Of a stretch of DNA of 64,000 nucleotides, positions 42,472-50,564 are shown piece by piece. This stretch comes from Nocardioides abyssi (GTDB taxonomy: Bacteria > Actinomycetota > Actinomycetes > Propionibacteriales > Nocardioidaceae), in contig NZ_JAUHJR010000005.1 of the NCBI RefSeq assembly GCF_030412915.1, forward strand, positions 1 to 64,000, in the 5' to 3' direction. The notes under the pieces were generated by a model. That model worked only from the letters and a program-made list of their open reading frames with translations, was not told where the DNA came from and searched no databases. The stretch's first letter is position 1. The number at the start of each line of letters is the position of its first letter. Position numbers and translations under genes: made by a program.

Positions 42472-43875
42472 TCAGTTGACCTGGATGCCGGCGTAGGGGT
42501 TGCCGCCGCGGGCGACGAGGGCGCGGCGGGCCGTGGCGGCACGCAGCGACATCTGCTCCTGGACGCGCGGGTTGCGGCTGTACGCCGGCGGGTTGGCGTA
42601 CAGGTGGTCGACCCAGTCGGCGTACGTCCGGCGCACGCCGGCGTCGAAGATCCGCATCACGATCTCGTCGCTGGCCAGCGCGACGCTGGTCCAGTTGGCA
42701 GAGCCGTTCCAGGTGACCTCGACGTCGGTGGCGCCCTTGTAGCGGCCGCTGACGGCCATGTACTTCATGTGCAGGTAGCGGTCGTAGACGCCGTCGAGGT
42801 TGAAGTCCTGGGCGATCTGGCGGTGCGGCACGGGCCCGCGGCTGGTGTTGCGCAGGATCTTCAGCACGTTGTTGCCGAAGACGGCGTAGACGATCTTGAT
42901 GTCGCAGCCGCGCTGCCACATCGTGCGCAGCCGCTCGGCGATCGCCTTGCCGCGGTCGCCGTGCATGGAGGTCTGGGCGATGCGGATCTTGGTCTTGCCG
43001 TTGGTGCCGGTGCCGCCGGTCGCGCCCGCGCAGACGATGTCGTCGAGGTCGCGCAGGAGCGGGTCGGCCTCGGTGCCGTCGCCGCGGTAGGGGTAGAAGT
43101 ACGACGTGTACTTGCCGTGCTCGTAGGACTCGTAGGCCTGCTTGACCGGCTTGTCCCGGCGCATCTGGTCGAAGACGTGCTCGAACTCGGCGTAGATGTT
43201 CGGCTTGCCGGTGATCGTGTAGACGTCGTTCCACTGGCCGTGCGCGGCGAGGTCGGTGGCGTTGTTGGAGCCGTAGATGACGACGTTCTTCGCCTTGCCG
43301 GCCTTGCTGAAGAGGAAGAACTTCGTGTGCGCGATGCCGCCGCGGTTGCGGCAGGAGCTCACGCACTTGCGCACGTCGCTCTTCATCGCCGGCTTGCGGT
43401 TGTACTCCTTGGTCTTGAGCACCGCCTGCAGCCGGTTGACGCCGTCGTTGACGTTGCTCTTGTTGGCGTTGAGCCGGTCCATCACGACGCGCACGGACAC
43501 GCCGCGGCGGTGGGCGGCGACCAGCGCGTCGATGAGGTCGTCGCTGCGGATGTTCCAGCTGGCGATCCGGATCTTCTCGCGGCCGGGGACGCTCTGGATC
43601 GTGCGGATCAGGTGCCCGATGATCCGGCGGCGCGCCGCACGGTCGCCGAGCGGGTTGTTGACGCGCACGCCAATGGTCGGCGTGTACTTCAGCGGCGCGG
43701 GCTTGGGCTTGGCAGCGACGGGCCGGGCGGGCGCCGTCGTGCGGACCACCGCCGCGGCGGTGTCGCGGGCGGGGTCACCGGCTGCGGTGGCGGAGGACAG
43801 GGGCAGGGCACCGAGCAGCCCCGCGAGCAGCACCAGGCTGGTCGCGAGGACGGTCGCGGCGGACAGACGACGCAC
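42472..43875 (-). CDS. secreted phospholipase D-like protein
   Basis: 467 residues. A signal peptide (hydrophobic about 8-25, cleavage near ATAAG) is followed by two PLD-type halves. The first has HTKFFLFS then YGSNNATD; the second has HMKYMAVS then WNGSANWT. Each gives the His-x-Lys pair plus the downstream Gly-Ser and Asn of PLDc_2 domains; the Asp of the classic HKD is less clear. Known members cleave phosphodiesters in lipids or nucleic acids. Because it is exported, envelope phospholipid, teichoic acid or extracellular DNA are candidates. GTG 43875 is the start; its CGGAG lies rather far upstream. Confidence 0.85.
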   Translation of the reverse strand: MRRLSAATVLATSLVLLAGLLGALPLSSATAAGDPARDTAAAVVRTTAPARPVAAKPKPAPLKYTPTIGVRVNNPLGDRAARRRIIGHLIRTIQSVPGREKIRIASWNIRSDDLIDALVAAHRRGVSVRVVMDRLNANKSNVNDGVNRLQAVLKTKEYNRKPAMKSDVRKCVSSCRNRGGIAHTKFFLFSKAGKAKNVVIYGSNNATDLAAHGQWNDVYTITGKPNIYAEFEHVFDQMRRDKPVKQAYESYEHGKYTSYFYPYRGDGTEADPLLRDLDDIVCAGATGGTGTNGKTKIRIAQTSMHGDRGKAIAERLRTMWQRGCDIKIVYAVFGNNVLKILRNTSRGPVPHRQIAQDFNLDGVYDRYLHMKYMAVSGRYKGATDVEVTWNGSANWTSVALASDEIVMRIFDAGVRRTYADWVDHLYANPPAYSRNPRVQEQMSLRAATARRALVARGGNPYAGIQVN

Positions 43876-43963
43876 GCGCGTTCACACTCCGAGGATCGAG
43901 CCGGGACGGGTCACGGGTGGTGTGGCCGACCGTCCCGCCCGAGGAGGCTAACCCCGCGAGCGC

Positions 43964-44398
43964 TCAGCCGCTGCACTTGCGCAGCGCGTCCTTGTACGCC
44001 GCGTCGTCGAGGAGCCGCCCCTCCGACTCGCCGATCCGGCCGCCGGGCACCGCCCAGAACCGGTCGTCGTAGGTGATCAGCGGCTTGCCGAACTCGCAGT
44101 AGCGCCCGTCGGCCTTGACCCGCTCCCCGTCGCGGTCGCACTCCTGGTAGCCGCGCGGCAGCGTCCCGCCGGCCACCCAGGTCGTCGCGCAGTCCGGTCC
44201 CTGGCCGCCGGCCGACGGGGAGCCGGACGCGGAGCCTGATGCGGAGCCCGACGCCGAGTCGGAGGCCGAGGGCGACGCCGAGGTGGTGGTGCCGGGGTCC
44301 GTGGCGACCTGGTCGCCGTCGTCCCCGCCGCAGCCGGCGAGCAGACCGGCGCACAGCACCAGCGGCGCGATCAGGGCGGCTGTCCGGGAGCGGCTCAT
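43964..44398 (-). CDS. small lipoprotein
   Basis: 144 residues. A lipobox LLAGC (Cys23) follows a hydrophobic signal. Next comes a low-complexity Ser/Gly/Ala linker (about 38-62), then a domain of some 80 residues with three cysteines (DCATTW, QECDRD, RYCEFG) and a final Cys near the end. I do not recognise the domain. ATG 44398 overlaps the stop of the third sulfotransferase gene as ATGA, so the lipoprotein is made with it. Confidence 0.75.
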   Translation of the reverse strand: MSRSRTAALIAPLVLCAGLLAGCGGDDGDQVATDPGTTTSASPSASDSASGSASGSASGSPSAGGQGPDCATTWVAGGTLPRGYQECDRDGERVKADGRYCEFGKPLITYDDRFWAVPGGRIGESEGRLLDDAAYKDALRKCSG

Positions 44399-45522
44399 CC
44401 CCGCACCATACGCCGCAGCAGCCCCCGTCGACGCGGGCCGCGGGCGCGGGCGACGAGGTCGTCGGCGATCCGCACCGGGTCCTCCCCCGGCGGCGCCGGC
44501 GCGTCCGGGTCGGGGTCGTCCGGCCCGCCCAGCACCGGCCGCAGCTCGGCGAGGTCGCCGTGCACCGGGTGGTCGGTCGCAGCGAGCTCGGCGAGCCACC
44601 GGTCGGTCACGCCGTCGAGCAGCCCGTGCAGGCGGTGTGGCGCCCGCGGCCGGTCCCCCGAGCCCGCGCCAGAGCCCGAGCTCGAGCCCGGGCTCCCGCC
44701 GGACCCGCGCGCGGCGAGCTCGCCCTCGGCGTACTCCTTCTTCACCACGCGCAGGTACGTCGACCGGTCGAGCCGGTCGGCGAGCCCGGCGTTGACCGCG
44801 CGGAGCAGCGCGACCTCCGCTCGCCCGAGCGAGGGGTTGGCCGGCGGGACGGCGGCGGCGTCGACGAGGCCGGGGTCGATCCGCGCGGCGGCGGCGAAGC
44901 GGCGCCACAGCTCCGCGGGCTCGCGGCCCGGCCCGGGGCAGACCACGAGGTGCACCCGGTCGGCGGGCACGGCGGTCGACCACCGCTCGAGCGCCCAGGA
45001 CCAGTCCTGCGCGTGCCAGAAGTGCGGGCGGCTGCCGCCGGCGTCGGGCCCGAGATCGCGCCCGGTGTCGGCGCGCAGCTCGCCGGCCTCGAGGTCGGCG
45101 AAGGACCGGGTGTCGCCGAGCTTGACCTCCTCCTGCCAGTGCGCGGTCGCCTGCCGGCCGAGGTCGCGGGCGGTGACCACGACGTCGACCTCGACGCCCT
45201 CCAGCGGGGCGAGCGCCGCCGCGACCTGGTCGGGCGTGGCGCCGGCGAGGACCTCGTGGCCGAGCAGCACCGGTCCGTCGTGCTCCCGGGCCCGCGCGCA
45301 CAGGGCCGCCCAGGTGCCGGCGACCTCGGCCTCGGCCAGGCCGAACTTCGCCGCCGACCCCCGCAGCTCGACCGCTGCGTGGAACATCGCGCCCGGCCGC
45401 AGGAACGGGTGGAGCACGCCGCCGGCCCGCAGCGCGTCGCGGTGGGTCGCCAGCAGCGACTGGAGGTACGTCGTGCCCGTCTTGGGCAGACCGACGTGGA
45501 GGACGACCCGCACGCGCGTCAT
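44395..45522 (-). CDS. sulfotransferase-family protein, paralogue 3
   Basis: 375 residues. The phosphosulphate loop is HVGLPKTGTTYLQ (about 9-21) and VTARDLGRQATAHWQE is the shared second motif. A Gly/Ser-rich insertion sits near residue 260-280, and the C-terminus ends in a basic Arg-rich stretch (GPRRRGLLRRM), which could sit on the membrane. The start may be ATG 45522 or, with a better spaced GAGG, GTG 45513. It is divergent from the MgtE-N gene by 49 bases and coupled to a lipoprotein gene. It shares the same overall plan as the two other paralogues. Confidence 0.83.
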   Translation of the reverse strand: MTRVRVVLHVGLPKTGTTYLQSLLATHRDALRAGGVLHPFLRPGAMFHAAVELRGSAAKFGLAEAEVAGTWAALCARAREHDGPVLLGHEVLAGATPDQVAAALAPLEGVEVDVVVTARDLGRQATAHWQEEVKLGDTRSFADLEAGELRADTGRDLGPDAGGSRPHFWHAQDWSWALERWSTAVPADRVHLVVCPGPGREPAELWRRFAAAARIDPGLVDAAAVPPANPSLGRAEVALLRAVNAGLADRLDRSTYLRVVKKEYAEGELAARGSGGSPGSSSGSGAGSGDRPRAPHRLHGLLDGVTDRWLAELAATDHPVHGDLAELRPVLGGPDDPDPDAPAPPGEDPVRIADDLVARARGPRRRGLLRRMVRG

Positions 45523-45557
45523 CCTCGCACCGGGGCGTCCCGCGCGTCCCGGGCCGC

Positions 45558-45563
45558 TAGCCT
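45558..45563 (+). promoter_or_regulatory. -10 hexamer TAGCCT, leaderless MgtE-N promoter
   Basis: TAGCCT lies 8 bases before GTG 45572; there is no Shine-Dalgarno. Confidence 0.5.
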
Positions 45564-45571
45564 CGACCCTC

Positions 45572-46819
45572 GTGAGCACCACCCCTGCGCGCGTCTACGC
45601 GGCCCGACTGGTCGGACTGCCGATCTTCGACCCGCAGGGCGACCAGGTGGCCAAGGTGCGCGACCTCGTCGCGGCCGTGCGCTCGGAGGTCAGCCAGCCG
45701 CGCGTGCTCGGCATGGTCGCCGAGGTCTTCGGCCGGCGGCGGATCTTCGTGCCGATGACGCGGGTGACCCACATCGACGCCGGGTCGGTCTACACGACCG
45801 GCCTGCTGAACATGCGCCGCTTCGAGCAGCGCTCCACCGAGACCCTCGTCATCGGCGAGATGCTCGACCGCGAGGTGTCCATCCCCTCCAGCGAGGTGCG
45901 GGGCACGGTCTACGACGTCGCGATGGAGCAGGCCCGCAACCGCGACTGGGTGCTGAGCCGGGTCGCGGTGCAGGAGCCCGCCAAGGGGCTGCGCCGCCGC
46001 GGCCAGACCCACGTCGTGGAGTGGCGCGACGTGGACGGGCTGACCCGCCGCGAGGAGACCCAGGGCGCCACCCACCTGGTCCACGCGCTGAACGAGATGC
46101 GACCCGCCGACGCGGCGAGCATGATCCACGACCTGCCCCGCGAGCGCCGCACGGCCGTGGTGGCCGCGCTCGACGACGAGCGCCTCGCCGACGTCCTCGA
46201 GGAGCTGCCCGAGGAGGACCAGGTCGAGATCCTCAGCCACCTCGACTCCGAGCGCGCCGCCGACGTGCTCGAGGAGATGTCGGCCGACGACGCCGCCGAC
46301 CTGATCGCCGACCTCTCCCCCGAGACCGCCGAGATCCTGCTCGACCTGATGGAGCCGGCGGAGGCCGAGGACGTGCGGCGGCTGATGTCGTACGTCGAGA
46401 ACACCGCCGGCGCGATGATGACGCCCGAGCCGGTGATCCTCGGCCCGGACGCGACCATCGCCGACGCGCTCGCCCACGTGCGCAACCCCGAGCTGACCCC
46501 GTCGCTGGCCGCGCTCGTCTACGTGTGCCGCCCGCCGCTGGAGACCCCGACCGGGCGGCTGCTCGGCGTCGCCCACATCCAGCGGCTGCTGCGCGAGCCC
46601 CCCTCGACCCTCGTCGCCGGCGCGCTGGACGACTCGATGGAGAACCTCAAGCCCGAGGCCACGATCGACCAGGTCGCGGCCCACCTGGCGACGTACAACC
46701 TCGTCGCTGCGCCCGTCGTCGACGAGAACGGCCACCTGCTCGGCGCCGTGACCGTCGACGACCTGCTCGACCACATGCTCCCCGAGGGCTGGCGCGACCG
46801 GACGGTGCGCCGTGGCTGA
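45572..46819 (+). CDS. soluble MgtE N-domain/CBS protein with PRC-barrel
   Basis: 415 residues. An N-terminal PRC-barrel-like part (LPIFDPQGDQVAKVRDLV) leads to a MgtE N domain with repeated acidic helices (LADVLEELPEEDQVEIL, AADVLEEMSADDAADLI), then two CBS domains from about residue 285 (AGAMMTPEPVIL and VAAPVVDENGHLLGAVTV). The magnesium channel itself is missing: no membrane helix follows the CBS pair. It may therefore sense Mg2+ or nucleotide and act on another protein. It corresponds to Rv1232c, and its stop overlaps the DUF1003 start by 8 bases. Confidence 0.88.
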   Translation: MSTTPARVYAARLVGLPIFDPQGDQVAKVRDLVAAVRSEVSQPRVLGMVAEVFGRRRIFVPMTRVTHIDAGSVYTTGLLNMRRFEQRSTETLVIGEMLDREVSIPSSEVRGTVYDVAMEQARNRDWVLSRVAVQEPAKGLRRRGQTHVVEWRDVDGLTRREETQGATHLVHALNEMRPADAASMIHDLPRERRTAVVAALDDERLADVLEELPEEDQVEILSHLDSERAADVLEEMSADDAADLIADLSPETAEILLDLMEPAEAEDVRRLMSYVENTAGAMMTPEPVILGPDATIADALAHVRNPELTPSLAALVYVCRPPLETPTGRLLGVAHIQRLLREPPSTLVAGALDDSMENLKPEATIDQVAAHLATYNLVAAPVVDENGHLLGAVTVDDLLDHMLPEGWRDRTVRRG

Positions 46820-47411
46820 GCCCCGCTCGGCCCGCGCCCGCCTCGACACCCCCCGCGAGGCGCGCCGCCGCTCGATCTTCAGCCGCCGGCCGTCGTACGA
46901 CGCCGACACCTTCGGAATCTTCGCCGAGCAGTTCGCGCGGTTCATGGGCACCGCGCGGTTCCTGCTCTACATGACCGGCTTCGTCGTGCTGTGGGTGCTC
47001 TGGAACGCCTCCGTGCCCGGCGAGAGTCGCTTCGACGACTACCCGTTCATCTTCCTGACGCTCATGCTCAGCCTCCAGGCGTCGTACGCCGCGCCGCTGA
47101 TCCTGCTGGCGCAGAACCGCCAGGAGCAGCGCGACAAGGTGATCGCCGAGCAGGACCGCCAGGCCAACGCGCGGGCCCACGCCGACATGGAGTTCCTCGC
47201 CCGCGAGGTCGCCTCGCTGCGCATGTCGGTCGGCGAGATGGCCACCCGCGACTTCCTGCGCTCGGAGCTGCGCGCCCTGCTCCAGGAGCTCGACGAGCGG
47301 GCCGAGGCGGGGGCGCTCGACCGGGCCGACGAGCACGCCGACCGGACGCAGGCGCGTGAGCCTCGTCCCACCCCGACTGCGGATGAGGGGTCGGACTCAC
47401 CCGCGACCTAG
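46812..47411 (+). CDS. DUF1003 membrane protein
   Basis: 199 residues. Two central membrane helices (about 47-67 and 78-101) carry the DUF1003 landmarks: ARFMGTARFLLYMTGFVV, WNASVP, DDYPFIFLTLMLSLQASYAAPLILL. A cytoplasmic coiled region (QNRQEQRDKVIAEQDRQ) and an acidic tail follow. The function is unknown; it has been proposed to act with the upstream MgtE-like protein, and the 8-base overlap here supports joint translation. GTG 46812 is the start. Confidence 0.9.
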   Translation: MAEPRSARARLDTPREARRRSIFSRRPSYDADTFGIFAEQFARFMGTARFLLYMTGFVVLWVLWNASVPGESRFDDYPFIFLTLMLSLQASYAAPLILLAQNRQEQRDKVIAEQDRQANARAHADMEFLAREVASLRMSVGEMATRDFLRSELRALLQELDERAEAGALDRADEHADRTQAREPRPTPTADEGSDSPAT

Positions 47412-47414
47412 ACT
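47409..47414 (+). promoter_or_regulatory. -10 hexamer TAGACT, leaderless mrp promoter
   Basis: TAGACT is 8 bases before ATG 47423 and overlaps the DUF1003 stop (TAG, 47409-47411). Confidence 0.5.
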
Positions 47415-47422
47415 CGGGGATC

Positions 47423-48586
47423 ATGAGCACCGGGCTTGTCGACAAGGTCAACGCAGCTCTCGCGACGGTCAACGACCCCGAGATCAAGCGGCCGATCACC
47501 GACCTGGGCATGGTCGACTCCGTCGAGGTCGACGGCGCCGGCGTGGCCAAGGTCCACGTGCTGCTGACGGTGGCGGGGTGTCCGCTCAAGGACACCATCA
47601 ACCGCGACGTCACCGCCGCGGTCGGCCAGGTCCCCGGGATCACCGGCGTCGACCTCTCCCTCGGCGTGATGACCGCCGAGCAGCGCGCCGGCCTCAAGGA
47701 CGTCCTCAGCGGCGGCCAGGCCCAGCGCGAGATCCCCTTCGCGCAGCCCGGCAACCTCACCAAGGTCTTCGCGATCGCCTCCGGCAAGGGCGGCGTCGGC
47801 AAGTCCTCGGTCACCGTCAACCTCGCGCTGGCCATGGCCGGCCAGGGGCTGAAGGTCGGCATCGTCGACGCCGACATCTACGGCCACTCGGTCCCCGCCA
47901 TGCTCGGCGTCGCCGACGCGCGCCCCACCCAGGTCGACGACCTGATCATGCCGGTGCCCACCGCCAGCGGCGTCTCGGTCATCTCGATCGGCATGCTCAA
48001 GCCCCGCCGCGACCAGGTCGTCGCCTGGCGCGGCCCGATGCTCGACCGGGCGCTCGTGCAGATGCTCTCCGACGTCTACTGGGGCGACCTGGACGTGCTC
48101 CTCCTCGACCTGCCGCCGGGCACCGGCGACGTCGCGATCTCGCTGGGCCAGCACCTGCCCGGCGCCGAGGTCGTCGTCGTCACCACCCCGCAGGAGGCCG
48201 CCGCCGAGGTCGCCGAGCGCGCCGGCACGATGGCCTCGATGATGCACCAGCGCGTCGTCGGCGTCGTCGAGAACATGAGCTACCTGCCCTGCCCGCACTG
48301 CACGCCTGAGGGCAAGGACCACCGCCTCGAGGTCTTCGGCGCCGGCGGTGGCGACCGCGTCGCGCAGACGCTGTCGTCGCGGTTCGGGTACGACGTGCCC
48401 GTCCTCGGCCGGATCCCCCTCGACATCTCGCTGCGCGAGGGCGGGGACGCGGGCAAGCCGATCGTCGAGGCCGACCCCACCGCTCCGGCCGCGAAGGTGC
48501 TGCACGGCGTGGCCTCCACCCTGTCGGGCCGCGGTCGCGGTCTGGCCGGCATGCAGCTGGGGCTCACGCCTGCCGCTAGGTTCTGA
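47423..48586 (+). CDS. mrp: Mrp/ApbC P-loop ATPase, iron-sulphur carrier
   Basis: 387 residues. An N-terminal MIP18/DUF59 domain (about 5-90, with VAGCPLKDTI) is joined to a ParA-like ATPase domain with KGGVGKSSV (about 122-130), VDADIYGHS, WRGPML and DLPPGTGD. The CPHC pair near VVENMSYLPCPHC is the cluster-binding motif of Mrp/Nbp35 proteins. It should assemble or deliver [4Fe-4S] clusters. The gene order with MgtE-N, DUF1003 and tatB matches the Rv1232c-Rv1224 neighbourhood. Confidence 0.95.
   Translation: MSTGLVDKVNAALATVNDPEIKRPITDLGMVDSVEVDGAGVAKVHVLLTVAGCPLKDTINRDVTAAVGQVPGITGVDLSLGVMTAEQRAGLKDVLSGGQAQREIPFAQPGNLTKVFAIASGKGGVGKSSVTVNLALAMAGQGLKVGIVDADIYGHSVPAMLGVADARPTQVDDLIMPVPTASGVSVISIGMLKPRRDQVVAWRGPMLDRALVQMLSDVYWGDLDVLLLDLPPGTGDVAISLGQHLPGAEVVVVTTPQEAAAEVAERAGTMASMMHQRVVGVVENMSYLPCPHCTPEGKDHRLEVFGAGGGDRVAQTLSSRFGYDVPVLGRIPLDISLREGGDAGKPIVEADPTAPAAKVLHGVASTLSGRGRGLAGMQLGLTPAARF
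48577..48582 (+). promoter_or_regulatory. -10 hexamer TAGGTT, leaderless tatB promoter
   Basis: TAGGTT lies at the very end of mrp, 7 bases before GTG 48590. Confidence 0.45.
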
Positions 48587-48589
48587 CCC

Positions 48590-48925
48590 GTGTTCGGAGT
48601 CGGGCTGCCGGAGTTCGCGGTCATCGCGTTCGTCGCGGTGCTCGTCTTCGGCCCCGACAAGCTGCCCGACCTCGCCAAGCAGGCCGGCCAGTTCCTCCGC
48701 AAGGCCCGGCAGTTCGCCAACTCCGCGCGCGACGAGCTGCGCAGCGAGCTCGGCCCCGAGTTCGCCGACCTCGAGCTGCGCGACCTCGACCCCCGCGCGA
48801 TCGTGCGCAAGCACGTGATGGAGGCGATGGCCGAGGCCGAGGAGGAGGCCGCCCGCCCCAAGCGCCGGGGCCTGCGCCCGCTCGCCGACGGCGAGGTCCC
48901 GCCGTACGACGTCGACGCGACCTGA
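48590..48925 (+). CDS. tatB: TatB, twin-arginine translocase subunit
   Basis: 111 residues. A single N-terminal helix beginning FGVGLPEFAVIAFVAVLVF ends at the FGPDKLP hinge. An amphipathic helix (LAKQAGQFLRKARQF) and a charged cytoplasmic tail follow. Length and the Glu at position 8 favour TatB over TatA. Works with TatC (not in the window) to export folded proteins; the amidase at 52128 carries a Tat-like signal. GTG 48590 begins three bases after the mrp stop. Confidence 0.9.
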   Translation: MFGVGLPEFAVIAFVAVLVFGPDKLPDLAKQAGQFLRKARQFANSARDELRSELGPEFADLELRDLDPRAIVRKHVMEAMAEAEEEAARPKRRGLRPLADGEVPPYDVDAT

Positions 48926-48938
48926 CCCTCCGCCCCGC

Positions 48939-49478
48939 TCAGGAGTCGCGGGACTGGACCGCCGCGAGGGCCGGGAAGCCCACCAGCGCGAGACGGCCGG
49001 TGGAGCCGGTGCGCACCTCGACGAAGTCCGCGCCGACGCGGGCGAGGGTGCCGTCGTGGGCGCCGCCGTCGACGGTGCGGACGACGCACCGCTCGCCGGC
49101 GTCCGCGAGGCGACGCAGCGCGGAACCGACGGTCAGCCGCGACGTGGCCGGCCAGGCGACCTCGGGCACCGACCGCGCCGAGGCGCCGTGGACGGCCGCC
49201 ACCGCGGGCAGGTGCACGACCCACTCCTGACCCGGCCCGCGCAGGTGGCACCAGCCGGTGGCGACGCGCTCCAGGGTCCCGGCGAGCAGCCCGGCCCCGC
49301 GCACGTCCAGGCCGACGTCGGCACCCACGGAGGCGACGAGCCGGGAGGCGAGGGTGACCTGCTGGTACTCCGCGCGGCTGCGGTCGGCGAGCTCCGCGGC
49401 GCGCTCGAGGTCGTACGCCGCCTCCGCCTGCTGCTCGAGGTCGTCGAGGACCCCGAACAGCTCGCGCTCCCAGCCCAT
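48939..49478 (-). CDS. conserved hypothetical protein, beta-rich C-terminus
   Basis: 179 residues. An acidic helical start (ELFGVLDDLEQQAEAAYDLERAAEL) is followed by two barrel-like beta parts; the last reads HDGTLARVGADFVEVRTGS, a pattern seen in LSm/KOW-like small barrels. I do not recognise a named family. ATG 49478 stands eight bases after TAGGGT, so it appears leaderless. It is convergent with tatB (13 bases). Confidence 0.65.
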   Translation of the reverse strand: MGWERELFGVLDDLEQQAEAAYDLERAAELADRSRAEYQQVTLASRLVASVGADVGLDVRGAGLLAGTLERVATGWCHLRGPGQEWVVHLPAVAAVHGASARSVPEVAWPATSRLTVGSALRRLADAGERCVVRTVDGGAHDGTLARVGADFVEVRTGSTGRLALVGFPALAAVQSRDS

Positions 49479-49486
49479 GCCCGCGG

Positions 49487-49492
49487 ACCCTA
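49487..49492 (-). promoter_or_regulatory. -10 hexamer TAGGGT, leaderless
   Basis: TAGGGT on the minus strand is 8 bases before ATG 49478. Confidence 0.45.
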
Positions 49493-49559
49493 GCGCCCCC
49501 GGAGCGGTGGCCGGCGGGTCCAGCGGCCGGCCCAGGGGCCTCAGTAGCTGGGCTCGGGC

Positions 49560-50564
49560 TCAGTGGTCGGGGCGGGACCACGCCTCGGTCTGGGTGAGGC
49601 GGTAGAGGTAGACCAGCGCCGGCAGCACGACCGCGGCCGCGATCCCGACCGCGACGAGCAGCGCCTGCAGGGTGGCCCGCGCGCCGGCCGCGTCGGCGAT
49701 CGTCACCTCGTCGACGAGGAGCCAGGGGTACTGCCCGACGCCCCAGCCCGAGACGACCGCCGCGACCGCGACCACGGCCGTCAGGCGGGCCACCGCGTAG
49801 CGCCGGCGCCACAGGAGCACGAGCGTGGCCACCCCGGCCAGCGCGGAGGCGGCCACCAGCGGCGCGGCCTGCGTCTCGAGGCCGTCGGCCAGCGTCGGCG
49901 CGTCCAGCTCGAGCGGCACCAGCGCCGCGAGCACGACGGCTCCGGTGACCAGGCCGACCCCCAGGGTGCGTCGCCGCAGCTGACCGGCCAGCCGCTCCTG
50001 CCCGCCGCGGGAGGCGTCCGCGGCGAGGAAGCAGCCGGCGAGGAAGGCGCACGTCCCGACCGCGATCACCCCGCCGAAGAGCGAGGTCGGGTTCAGCCAC
50101 GAGGTCCACAGGTCGCCGCGGCCCTCCGCGGGCACGCGCCCGGAGGCGATGCCGCCGGCCACGGTCCCGAAGAAGAACGGCGTCACCACCGACGAGGTCG
50201 CGAAGACCACGCCGAACAGGCGCGCCTGCGCCAGCGACGCGGCGTACTTGCGGAAGGCGAAGCTGGCCCCGCGCAGCACGATGCCGAGCAGGGCGAGCAG
50301 CATCGGCAGGATCAGCGTCGACATCGCCGCGGCGAAGGACTCCGGGAACGCCGTCCACCACGTCACCAGCACGTAGACCAGCCACACGTGGTTGGCCTCC
50401 CACACCGGCCCGATGCTGTGGTCGACCAGCGTGCGCAGCTCGGCGCCCCGGCGGCTGCCGCCTGCGGTGAGGTCGTAGAAGCCGGAGCCGAAGTCGGCGC
50501 CGCCGAAGAGCGCGTACGCCAGCACGCCGACGAACAGCGCGGCGGCCACGGTCGTCTCGAGCAT
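49560..50564 (-). CDS. cydB: cytochrome bd oxidase subunit II (CydB)
   Basis: 334 residues with about eight to nine membrane helices. Family marks are ALFGGADFGSGFYDL, VDHSIGPVWEANHVWLVYVLV and TSWLNPTSLFGG. With CydA it forms the quinol-oxidising, oxygen-reducing bd oxidase used at low oxygen or under stress. ATG 50564 overlaps the cydA stop by one base (TGATG). No cydDC genes follow in the window. Confidence 0.93.
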   Translation of the reverse strand: MLETTVAAALFVGVLAYALFGGADFGSGFYDLTAGGSRRGAELRTLVDHSIGPVWEANHVWLVYVLVTWWTAFPESFAAAMSTLILPMLLALLGIVLRGASFAFRKYAASLAQARLFGVVFATSSVVTPFFFGTVAGGIASGRVPAEGRGDLWTSWLNPTSLFGGVIAVGTCAFLAGCFLAADASRGGQERLAGQLRRRTLGVGLVTGAVVLAALVPLELDAPTLADGLETQAAPLVAASALAGVATLVLLWRRRYAVARLTAVVAVAAVVSGWGVGQYPWLLVDEVTIADAAGARATLQALLVAVGIAAAVVLPALVYLYRLTQTEAWSRPDH

